Assembly (NCBI GenBank): GCA_021295965.1
Contig: JAGWBI010000002.1
Coordinates: forward strand, 80,110 to 144,109
Direction: 5' to 3'
DNA from: Dehalococcoidia bacterium
GTDB lineage: Bacteria > Chloroflexota > Dehalococcoidia > Lucifugimonadales > UBA3495
Length of the DNA stretch: 64,000 bases
Shown: one piece after another, positions 44,286 to 51,476 of the stretch
Layout of the letters: each line of letters opens with the position of its first letter
Numbering within the stretch: position 1 is the first letter of the stretch
The notes under the pieces: model-generated
Database searches by the model: none
What the model was told of the DNA's origin: nothing
Seen by the model: the letters and a program-made list of their open reading frames with translations, nothing else
Made by a program: the position numbers and the translations under genes

Positions 44286-45698
44286 TTAGGGCGTGGCCGC
44301 GGCGATCAACCCACCGGCGTTGGGGGCATTCGGAATCGCGCGCACAGCGTCGATGATGGCTTCCAGTTTGGCGTCGGGCCAGTTTATTTCAGGAAACAGA
44401 GGTCGCAATCGTTCTATTTCGGTACCCAATCCCCATTCCAGTTCCGTCCCTTGGTATTCGCCGCGGTACACGTTACCGCCCGTCATCTCTACGGTGATAC
44501 GTGGAGCGAATGCCGGTCGATCCTTGTGGCCAACGGTATAAACCTTGTGCATCAAAGAGACGACGGCGTCGTGGTTGTTCGCCGCTGCGGCGCCGGCATC
44601 GTCGCCCGGGTCGATGCGGGTTCGCAGCGGCGGGTACGAGCCGTTGACCGCCACGTAGGCGGCAAAGTAATGGGTGCTGCCGATGATGGCTTGGCCACGT
44701 GAGGGATTTGGGAAGGCCGGAGACGGGTAAAGGGTTTCCAGCCAGTTCATGTCGATGGTGATGCGCTCAATTTCATCGATCTCCAGTCCGTGAGAACGAC
44801 GAATATCCGTCATCAGGTCAATAACGGGGCAGTTGTAACCGGCAGTGGGGTACATCTTGAGCACGGTGTGGAGCAACTCCCACCGTACGCCCAACCCTTC
44901 CGCAACCGGGTCAAAGGAAACCTGTTGCGGTCCGGTAAAGACGTAAGACAGTTCTCCCCGGTTATTCCCGGTGAAAGCGTTGTAGAAACCGGCGGGTCCT
45001 TCCAGGGCTTCTTCGGAACCGCGGACATCTTCCCGGGCCAGTAGAGCGGCCATGATGCCACTGCGGGTTGACTGCGGTTCGTGGAACATCATTTCCCGCC
45101 CGCCGGAACGCGGGCCTTCGTTGGTGCCGGCGGTAAAGGTGCAGGCCAGCGCAATGGCGGTGACCATTTGGTCCTCGTTGAGCCCTAGCAACTTGCCTGT
45201 GGCGACTGCCGCGCCCAATGTCCCGTAGATGGGACTGGAGCGGAAACCGCGAGCCTGGGTGGAAGCGATGAAGTCGCCGGCGATGCGCGATTCTACCTCG
45301 TAGCCCGCGGCCATGGCGGTTATTAGCTGCGGCCCATTGGCGCTGCCCAGTTGCGCGGAAGCTAACGCCGCCGGTATGACGCACGGGCCGGGATGGGTGA
45401 GCATCCGGTAGGAGTCAGCCTGGTTGGTGGCGTGCATCAGCTTGCTGTTGGCGAAGGCCGCCCCGCAGCGGGTGGCTTTACCGCCGTGGGCCAGGATGCT
45501 GGCCCCGTGAGCCGAGGCTTCCTCGGCTAATGCGAGGTCAACCGCCGCCCTGCCGTGGTGAGTGCCGGCGCCGACGATGGCGATTACCGTCGCATGGAGC
45601 AACGAGGTCTGCATCTTGTCAATCACCGAGGCCGGGAGGTCATTTGCTTCCAGACTGACGACCCAACGAGCCAATTGGCGAGAAAGGGAATCGGGCAT
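44286..45698 (-). CDS. MmgE/PrpD family protein
   Basis: 470 aa from ATG 45698 (AAGGGGACC upstream); the listed start adds 42 residues. The two-domain fold of the methylcitrate dehydratase/cis-aconitate decarboxylase superfamily is clear: ARWVVSLEANDLPASVIDKMQTSLLHATVIAIVGAG at the N-terminus, AAFANSKLMHATNQADSYRMLTHPGPCVIPAALA, YEVESRIAG and the C-terminal IDMNWLETLYPSP. Substrates range from methylcitrate to other tricarboxylates. No prp genes are nearby, so the substrate is open. The SDR gene follows. Confidence 0.9.
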   Translation of the reverse strand: MPDSLSRQLARWVVSLEANDLPASVIDKMQTSLLHATVIAIVGAGTHHGRAAVDLALAEEASAHGASILAHGGKATRCGAAFANSKLMHATNQADSYRMLTHPGPCVIPAALASAQLGSANGPQLITAMAAGYEVESRIAGDFIASTQARGFRSSPIYGTLGAAVATGKLLGLNEDQMVTAIALACTFTAGTNEGPRSGGREMMFHEPQSTRSGIMAALLAREDVRGSEEALEGPAGFYNAFTGNNRGELSYVFTGPQQVSFDPVAEGLGVRWELLHTVLKMYPTAGYNCPVIDLMTDIRRSHGLEIDEIERITIDMNWLETLYPSPAFPNPSRGQAIIGSTHYFAAYVAVNGSYPPLRTRIDPGDDAGAAAANNHDAVVSLMHKVYTVGHKDRPAFAPRITVEMTGGNVYRGEYQGTELEWGLGTEIERLRPLFPEINWPDAKLEAIIDAVRAIPNAPNAGGLIAAATP

Positions 45699-45866
45699 TG
45701 GTGGTCCCCTTGATTTGAACTGTTCTAGCGGAAAAAGGAATGCCGTGGCGCTACCGGGCCCGAAGGCGGAACATAAACCTTTCCGGTGTCGCCATTTAGC
45801 TTTCGGCGGAGCGCATGGTAGCACAACCTGGATACCAAACGCCTGCCACGTGCCGGAACCCCGGTC

Positions 45867-46580
45867 TTATTCCAAATCGCGAAGGGAACGACGGAAGACG
45901 ACCTTGCTTGCCGCCAACAGTAAGACGCCGCTTACGAATAGCAGAATCGCAGTGACCTCCAGGCTCTCCAGCGCGAAACCTAGCCCAGTGGCGGCGGCGG
46001 GAGGATGTTCGGTGTCGGTGATGGACATCACCAAAATCACCAGTCCTAGGGTGATTGCTGCTCCAACGTCGGCTGCCCAGTGCGACACGTCGGCGGGTAT
46101 GGGTAACCAGCCGGAGTGGAACAGGATCAACGCCGATGACACGCCGACGGCCATGCCGAGGATGTGCCCGCCTACGAGGTGTCGAAGCGCGGCACTGCTG
46201 GAATTGGGATGAACGAAAATGATGACCGCGCTGGAACCCAGGCCAGCCGCTAAAATTGCGTCGGCAACCGAGTCGACCAACAGTAGGACCAGCAGCATTA
46301 CCAGCGCTGCGATCGCCGATTGCCACAGGTACCGTCCTTTGAGCTGGAAGAACTGAACGTTGTACAGTTCGACGAACAGGGGCAAGTGGAGACGCCGGCT
46401 GACCCGACGGGGCACCAATTGCAACTCGCCATGGGTCACCAGCCGACTGAAAAATCCGATGTCATGCCCGGAGCGCTGTTCACGCAGGCGTCGAACCGCC
46501 CGCGAACGTAGCCTGCGCCTTCTCCTTGACGACTCTCCTCCCACCATGTTGCCGGATCCGGCGTCGGTCCGGTTTGCCAT
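45867..46580 (-). CDS. HPP family membrane protein
   Basis: 237 aa. A basic, probably cytoplasmic N-terminal region of about 80 residues precedes four to five transmembrane helices. The signature DTEHPPAAATGLG is the HPP motif, in a helix hairpin (LGLVILVMSITD...SLEVTAILLFVSGVLLLAAS). HPP proteins include plastid nitrite transporters, but bacterial roles are mostly unknown. It starts 12 bp after the alpha/beta-hydrolase stop on the same strand. The exact start is uncertain; ATG 46580 has no strong site. Confidence 0.8.
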   Translation of the reverse strand: MANRTDAGSGNMVGGESSRRRRRLRSRAVRRLREQRSGHDIGFFSRLVTHGELQLVPRRVSRRLHLPLFVELYNVQFFQLKGRYLWQSAIAALVMLLVLLLVDSVADAILAAGLGSSAVIIFVHPNSSSAALRHLVGGHILGMAVGVSSALILFHSGWLPIPADVSHWAADVGAAITLGLVILVMSITDTEHPPAAATGLGFALESLEVTAILLFVSGVLLLAASKVVFRRSLRDLE

Positions 46581-46592
46581 TGGTCGGGCGCG

Positions 46593-47387
46593 TCACCCGA
46601 GACTACGGGCGAAATCCAGCCAGACACGGGCGCATGGCACAGGCAGAATGTGCTGCACGAAGCCCGAAACGCCAGGGAAAACCACCGCGCGACCATTGGG
46701 AAAAACATCGGCGGCGCCACGGAAATCACCCAGCACCTCTTCGCGCAGTGCGGCCGCGGCGATGATTAACACCGGGGTTTGCACGTCTTTCAGCAACGGA
46801 CGCAGATCACCCCCGGCTTGAGCCTGAAAACCCGCCACTACATGTGGCGTCGTGGCCTTCATTTGTTCGGCGTACCATCGAGTATAGGCCGGATCGACGA
46901 TTTGAGGGTCCAACCGCCGGCCGATACTGCTTTCCACCCAAGCGGCGATGCCTTCGTTTTCAATCTGCACGGCAGATTCGGCGTGATGTGCGTCATTAAA
47001 ACTGGTTGGGGACGTGCAGGCGGTGAGGGACAGCAGGCGGTCCTGGTGCATCGTGGCGTAGCGCATGGAGATACTGCCGCCCACGGTTTCGCCGATGAGG
47101 TGGAACTTTTCCAGTCCCAATTTGTCCGTGAATTCCGCCAGGTCTTTTGCGAAATTGTCCACCGACCAGGGGTAACCCGGCTCGGGCACGTCCGATTGGC
47201 CCATGCCCCGCATATCGAAACGTATCACGCGGTAGTGACGGGCCACGATGGGGACCCACCCAAACCAGAGTTTGTGGTTCTTGGCCATACCGTGATGCAT
47301 GACCACGGTCTCGGGTTTGGCCCAGGGATCCGTGAAGTCATCAACGGTGTAGAACAGCTCGCAACCGTCATCCAAACGTAGTTTCAT
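46593..47387 (-). CDS. Alpha/beta-hydrolase fold protein with degenerate catalytic triad
   Basis: 264 aa from ATG 47387, with GGAGG about 14 bases upstream; the listed start is 66 codons earlier. The oxyanion HHGM (31-34), RFDMRGMGQSD and the nucleophile elbow GETVGG (99-104) show the fold. The elbow has Thr101 where Ser is expected; the acid strand reads IIAAAALRE without Asp, and the His position appears as VSGF instead of a GH. All three triad members seem lost. It is related in layout to 3-oxoadipate enol-lactonase (PcaD), and the CMD gene upstream makes the pair PcaC/PcaD-like. Confidence 0.85.
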   Translation of the reverse strand: MKLRLDDGCELFYTVDDFTDPWAKPETVVMHHGMAKNHKLWFGWVPIVARHYRVIRFDMRGMGQSDVPEPGYPWSVDNFAKDLAEFTDKLGLEKFHLIGETVGGSISMRYATMHQDRLLSLTACTSPTSFNDAHHAESAVQIENEGIAAWVESSIGRRLDPQIVDPAYTRWYAEQMKATTPHVVAGFQAQAGGDLRPLLKDVQTPVLIIAAAALREEVLGDFRGAADVFPNGRAVVFPGVSGFVQHILPVPCARVWLDFARSLG

Positions 47388-47526
47388 TGGATTTCTGCTG
47401 ACCTCCACTGGAATTGGAACGGCACCCCTGACACGTTGCGCTCGTGGGTTAGGGATTGTCGTTGTGGATTCTCGATTGTAAAGCGCCCTGTTCGTCCAAA
47501 CTTCAAAAATGATGTCTCGGAGAACG

Positions 47527-48321
47527 TTATTCGATGGCCAACTCGTTGAAGACCGAACGGGCGATGCGCATGGACGTACGGGCATTGATGTAACCGCCGT
47601 ACATCGAGAGGTGAATGAAAACCTCCATGAGTTCCGTCGGAGTGAGCCCTACGCCAAGAGCGCCCCTTATGCGACGGCGCATTTGGTTGTCGTACACTCC
47701 CATGCTGGTCAGGGCGGCCAGGGAGATGATGGCACGCTCTTTGTCGTCGAGCAGCGAGCGGTTGTAAATGGCTCCCCAGTTATATTCGTCAACAATCCGT
47801 TCCAACTGACCTTCCGGTGAATCGGGATCGGAAGCAGTGTCGGGCAGATTCCCCAAATGGTGCCGGTGCAACTCCTGGCCCAGAGCATGTTGCTCGTCGG
47901 GATGCCGATTGGTGTCATATTCAAGCGCGGGTTCGAAGTCGATACCAAGCTCCTCGTAGATGTCCTTCGTCAGGCGAAGGGCGGACTCCACGGCGGGCAC
48001 ACCTATGTAGAAGGTGGACTGGATGAAGATCTCCACAATCTGATTAGGAGTGATGCCAACGTTGAGGGCGCGCACGATGTGCCGGCGCAGCAGGTTCATT
48101 TCTCCCTGGGTCATCAGCGCCGAGATCGTGGCTAGGCATCTTTGTTTCAGGTCGAGCCCGGGCCGGTTCCAGATGGTGCCAAAGAGCGCTTCATCGATGA
48201 TGCGTTTCAGGTCCGGGGCCAACTGGTCAACGCCCGGCAGCGCAAAATGCGATTGGTCGCCGCCGGCCATCATACCCCGCATTTCCTGCCCGGTTTCAAA
48301 GCGGTCATTGAGGGAAGTCAA
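47527..48321 (-). CDS. Carboxymuconolactone decarboxylase family protein, two CMD domains
   Basis: 264 aa from TTG 48321: GAGGAGG ends nine bases upstream, while the listed start at 48348 lies inside that site. It contains two CMD/AhpD-like helical domains: KQRCLATISALMTQGEMNLLRRHIVRALNVGITPNQIVEIFIQ and KERAIISLAALTSMGVYDNQMRRRIRGALGVGLTPTELMEVFIH. Neither has a CxxC peroxidase motif, so decarboxylase/lactonase-like or binding roles fit better than AhpD. It heads the minus-strand run with the alpha/beta hydrolase 139 bp downstream. Confidence 0.88.
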   Translation of the reverse strand: MTSLNDRFETGQEMRGMMAGGDQSHFALPGVDQLAPDLKRIIDEALFGTIWNRPGLDLKQRCLATISALMTQGEMNLLRRHIVRALNVGITPNQIVEIFIQSTFYIGVPAVESALRLTKDIYEELGIDFEPALEYDTNRHPDEQHALGQELHRHHLGNLPDTASDPDSPEGQLERIVDEYNWGAIYNRSLLDDKERAIISLAALTSMGVYDNQMRRRIRGALGVGLTPTELMEVFIHLSMYGGYINARTSMRIARSVFNELAIE

Positions 48322-48447
48322 AGTAGTATTCCTCCTCGAAAACAACAATCTTGAAAAATGGACGAGTCTCGTTGGGCAGCGGAGACCCAGACCGCCAAGC
48401 GCCGTGATTATAGCACAAGGCCTGGAAATCCCCGTCCATGGAGTGGG

Positions 48448-49392
48448 TCATTCGACGTGCTGCATCACGTCGTTTGCGAACCAGTCGAGCCGTTCCAACC
48501 CCTGGCTTAAGTCGCTACCGCGGATGTCGAATATGATGTGGGAGACCCCTATCTCCGAGTATGTGTGGACATCCTCCAGGATGGCGTCTGCTGACCCGGA
48601 AAACCGGCGGCGCGGACCTGTCTGCATAGTCCCAGGGTCATACAGGGGAGCCTTCATCGAAACCTGGATTGCGCTGGGATCCCGGCCCGCGCGTTCCGCG
48701 AACCGGTTGAGCGTGACCAGATCTCCAGCCAGTTCCTCCGGTTCCAACGTGGCCGCCGGAATGGTGCCGACGGGATGCCAGCCATCTCCGATCGTGGCAG
48801 CTCGCCGGATGGCGGGGCCGCTCTGGCCTCCCACCCAGATGGGCGGGTGCGGTTTCTGCACCGGCTTGGGCAGAAACTGAATGCCGGAGAATTGGACGTA
48901 CCGACCCTCGAACTCGGGGTTCGGGCTGGTCCACAGTTCTTTGTAGGCCCGCAGGTATTCGTCCGTCACTGCGCCGCGTTCAGCGAAGGGAGGCGCGTCC
49001 AGGGCCTCAAATTCCTCCTCCATCCAGCCCACGCCGACACCCAGGATCAGTCGGCCACGGGACAATACGTCCAGAGTGGCCAGTATCTTCGCGGCTAGTA
49101 TCGGCGGGCGGTAGGGTACGATCATGACGCTGGGCACCAGGCGGATGTTTTCCGTGATGCCGGCCAGGTAGGTCAAGAGGGTCAACTGTTCAAAATATTC
49201 CCCGCTCTCGCCGGTTGGGAACTCGCCGCCTACGGTGTAGGGATATGGCGAGTCGATCCGGTTGGGAACCAATACGTGGTCTCCGGCTACCATGCAGTAG
49301 AAACCGAGTCGGTCGCCGGTTTGAGCGATCTGCGCCAATGGCCCGGGCTGGGCGTTGGGGCCATGATTGGGGAGATAGAAGCCGAATTCCAT
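48448..49392 (-). CDS. LLM-class oxidoreductase, probable F420-dependent (TIGR03619-like)
   Basis: 314 aa luciferase-like barrel. MEFGFYLPNHGPNAQPGPL, the VPSVMIVPYRPPILAAKILATLDVLSRGR segment, GVGVGWMEEEFEAL and the loop KPHPPIWVGGQSGPAIRRAA resemble the F420-dependent TIGR03619 subgroup closely. AAGGAG precedes the ATG. A 47-residue peptide gene starts from the far side of its upstream gap. The substrate is unknown. Confidence 0.9.
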   Translation of the reverse strand: MEFGFYLPNHGPNAQPGPLAQIAQTGDRLGFYCMVAGDHVLVPNRIDSPYPYTVGGEFPTGESGEYFEQLTLLTYLAGITENIRLVPSVMIVPYRPPILAAKILATLDVLSRGRLILGVGVGWMEEEFEALDAPPFAERGAVTDEYLRAYKELWTSPNPEFEGRYVQFSGIQFLPKPVQKPHPPIWVGGQSGPAIRRAATIGDGWHPVGTIPAATLEPEELAGDLVTLNRFAERAGRDPSAIQVSMKAPLYDPGTMQTGPRRRFSGSADAILEDVHTYSEIGVSHIIFDIRGSDLSQGLERLDWFANDVMQHVE

Positions 49393-49426
49393 GGCGATGC
49401 TCCTTGATTGGCCGGCAGAATCGGAC

Positions 49427-49570
49427 CTAGAAGTTGATGCACCACTCGTTGATGCACCAGTGTCCGTCCACCAGAATGAGTCCCAAAATGATCGCTGCGA
49501 TCACCAGCCCGGTCACTAGACCAAGCGCGCAACCGCATCCACGATTGAAAGAACCAAAAAATGCTGCCAT
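49427..49570 (-). CDS. Predicted 47-aa single-span membrane peptide (not in ORF track)
   Basis: ATG (reverse complement of CAT 49568-49570) to TAG at 49427 encodes 47 residues: a polar N-terminus with GCGCAL, one transmembrane helix (LVTGLVIAAIILGLILV) and a repeat WCINEWCIN at the C-terminus. The WCIN repeat comes from a direct 12-bp repeat GTTGATGCACCA. The peptide is too short for the ORF track. No Shine-Dalgarno is obvious, so it is a prediction. It lies between the LLM gene and the divergent HbpS-like gene. Confidence 0.5.
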   Translation of the reverse strand: MAAFFGSFNRGCGCALGLVTGLVIAAIILGLILVDGHWCINEWCINF

Positions 49571-49618
49571 ACACGTCGGTGGTGCTGGGAGTGATTGATC
49601 GGGCATCGGCCCGCGTGC

Positions 49619-49627
49619 TGATATAAT
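49619..49627 (+). promoter_or_regulatory. Extended -10 promoter of HbpS-like gene
   Basis: TGATATAAT gives an extended -10 (TG-N-TATAAT), about 54 bp before the ATG at 49681. No standard -35 is present at 17 bp, as is common for extended -10 promoters. Confidence 0.5.
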
Positions 49628-49680
49628 AGCGCAGGCTATTTTGCTCCCTCAACCTGTCAAATGCTCAAGGAGATACCACC

Positions 49681-50100
49681 ATGCCCAACATCACTCTGGA
49701 TCAAGCCGAAGCCGTGCTGGCCGGCGCCAAGGCGGCCGCCCTGGAACTGGGTAAAGCGTTCAGTTTTTCTGTAGTGGACGCGCGAGGCGATCTCATTACA
49801 ATGTGCAAGATGGACGGTTCAGCCTGGCGTACCCCCTACGTGTCGCGAGGCAAGGCAAGGGCGTCGGCGTGTTTTGGGGAACCCAGCGGCGACCTGACCG
49901 AACGCTCCACCACGCCCATTATGCGGGCCGTTATGGAGGTCGAACGAGGCGAGTTCGTCCCGGGACAAGGCGCACTGCCCATCTACATGAACAGTGAACT
50001 GATCGGAGCGGTGGGAGGCAGCGGCGGCACAGCCCAGGAAGACGAGGACTGCTCCAGGGCGGGCATAGCGAGGCTGTCCGGAGCCAGCGCCGGCCGGTAG
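49681..50100 (+). CDS. Heme-binding GlcG/HbpS family protein
   Basis: 139 aa. The family strands ITLDQAEAVLAGAKAAALELGKAFSFSVVDARGDLI and FVPGQGALPIYMNSELIGAVGGSGGTAQEDEDCSRAGI are present at about the family's length. HbpS binds heme in actinobacteria, GlcG is found with glycolate oxidase; the role here is undetermined. AAGGAGATACCACC precedes the ATG. A terminator follows. A separate transcript with the extended -10 promoter upstream is likely. Confidence 0.88.
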   Translation: MPNITLDQAEAVLAGAKAAALELGKAFSFSVVDARGDLITMCKMDGSAWRTPYVSRGKARASACFGEPSGDLTERSTTPIMRAVMEVERGEFVPGQGALPIYMNSELIGAVGGSGGTAQEDEDCSRAGIARLSGASAGR

Positions 50101-50187
50101 AGTGACGCCCCGCAAAATTCCGTTGTTCCGCTCTCACGATATGGTCTAAAGCCGCGACTGCTGCTCAACCCATGTCTGGACATCGTC

Positions 50188-50216
50188 AGGCCCCGCTCAT
50201 CCGGGCGGGGCCTTTC
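50188..50216 (+). terminator. Rho-independent terminator of HbpS-like gene
   Basis: AGGCCCCGC and GCGGGGCCT form a 9-bp stem around an 8-base loop, followed by TTCT. It lies 88 bp after the stop and 24 bp before the convergent barrel-protein gene ends. Confidence 0.75.
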
Positions 50217-50239
50217 TGATGCGCCACATCAAAATGGAG

Positions 50240-50533
50240 TCAGTCCGTGGAGGCTACCTCAAAGTGCTTCACCCAGTATTCTCCGCGATAAAGATGCTCG
50301 ACTTCACGCGCGATGTTGGCCCTGAACTCGCTGGTCTCGTAGGCGCGGAGGTCGCCGAGGGTATCCCAGACGCTGACGCTGATCCCCTCGTCGGGATCCT
50401 CTGTGCTGCGTATCAGCTGGCGTTCCTTTAGACCCTGGGGGGCAGTGCCGGTGGCGACACGCTCGTGGTAATGCCGCTCGAATTCTTCCCAAGAGCCGGC
50501 GCGGAGCTTGCCCCAGACCATTCTGATGAACAT
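50240..50533 (-). CDS. Antibiotic biosynthesis monooxygenase-like (ABM) barrel protein
   Basis: 97 aa. The strand-helix-strand pattern MFIRMVWGKLRAGSWEEFERHYHERV, then ERQLIRSTEDPDEGISVSVWDTLGDLRAYE fits a dimeric ABM/alpha+beta barrel. GGAGG precedes the ATG with a ten-base gap. It lies 58 bp after the cytidylate-kinase-like gene on the same strand. Function is not assignable beyond the fold. Confidence 0.75.
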   Translation of the reverse strand: MFIRMVWGKLRAGSWEEFERHYHERVATGTAPQGLKERQLIRSTEDPDEGISVSVWDTLGDLRAYETSEFRANIAREVEHLYRGEYWVKHFEVASTD

Positions 50534-50590
50534 ATTAGCGTTGCCTCCTTTGTTGGCGGCCGACCATTGGCGGCCGGCATCGTATGCGAA

Positions 50591-51280
50591 TTAATGCTCC
50601 AAGTCGCCCGCCGCATGGGCGATGATTTGGGCCGCAGTATCGTTGCTCATGTGCCCCATGTCTAACATGATGTGGTAAAGGGTAGGTTCGTGGGGCGAGA
50701 CCTTGAAGAATTTCTGGAAGAACCTTTCCCTGGCTTCCTCCAAATCTTCGAGATACGCACGGGCACGGGGTTCATCCAGATGTTCTCGTTCCATGATTGT
50801 CGAGACACGCTTGGACATTGGGGCCAGCATTCCTACGTGCAGCACTCCGGGCGTGTCCCCTAGGATGACGTTGGCGCCACGGCCGATGATTACGACATGG
50901 CCAGCTTGTGCCAGGTTACGAACAACTTCTCTGGTTGTCTCCATGAAAACCTGGTCATTGACCCGCTGAACACGGGAGGATGGCTCCCCAGCGAGTTCGT
51001 GGTATGTTTCGGGCAGGGTTTCAATCCCTACCCCCAGATCGTAATCTCCGGAAACGGCGGCCCTTTCCAGCACCCGACCCAACAGCGCGGCCACCCGATC
51101 ACCGAAACGTTCCACCCGCTGTTCTTTGGCGATCAAGTTGGATACGGGTGAACCGATGATGCGGGCCGCTTCAGCAAAGACCATGCGGTCAACGTAGTTA
51201 AGATGCAGGTCGTGGGCGACCTGCTGTCCTACGGCAATGGAGCCGGCCCCAATCGGTCCGTTAATCGTGATTACGGGCAT
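50591..51280 (-). CDS. Cytidylate kinase-like family protein
   Basis: 229 aa. The nucleotide-kinase fold is visible: PVITINGPIGAGSIAVGQQVAHDLHLNYVDRMVFAEAA, then HVVIIGRGANVILGDTPGVLHVGMLAPMSKRV and EPRARAYLEDLEEARERFFQKFF. The P-loop reads GPIGAGSIAVG, without the Walker A lysine found in true Cmk, as is usual for the cytidylate-kinase-like family (PF13189). The phosphate acceptor is unknown. A promoter is predicted at 51313. Confidence 0.88.
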   Translation of the reverse strand: MPVITINGPIGAGSIAVGQQVAHDLHLNYVDRMVFAEAARIIGSPVSNLIAKEQRVERFGDRVAALLGRVLERAAVSGDYDLGVGIETLPETYHELAGEPSSRVQRVNDQVFMETTREVVRNLAQAGHVVIIGRGANVILGDTPGVLHVGMLAPMSKRVSTIMEREHLDEPRARAYLEDLEEARERFFQKFFKVSPHEPTLYHIMLDMGHMSNDTAAQIIAHAAGDLEH

Positions 51281-51312
51281 CCCAACCTCTCCTCGTTTAT
51301 ACGTCCAACGGG

Positions 51313-51341
51313 ATAATATTTCCCACCACCATAATGACCAA
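51313..51341 (-). promoter_or_regulatory. Predicted sigma-70 promoter of cytidylate kinase-like gene
   Basis: On the minus strand TTGGTC (51341-51336), a 17-bp spacer, then TATTAT (51318-51313), 33 bp before the ATG at 51280. Reasonable hexamers at optimal spacing. Confidence 0.45.
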
Positions 51342-51416
51342 ATGATAACATAGATTGCGGCATGAACGGCCCCGCGGACGTTTGGGGCCGGTGTCCCGGC
51401 GTCTCGGAAGCCGGTA

Positions 51417-51444
51417 GAGAAAAGGGCAGGCGTTTCGCCTGCCC
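51417..51444 (-). terminator. Rho-independent terminator of pnp
   Basis: On the minus strand GGGCAGGCG-AAA-CGCCTGCCC is a perfect 9-bp stem, followed by TTTTCTC. It lies about 33 bp after the PNPase stop codon and ends the rpsO-pnp transcript. Confidence 0.85.
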
Positions 51445-51476
51445 CCGTGTTGGTTTTTTACCAACTAAGTGCCGAG

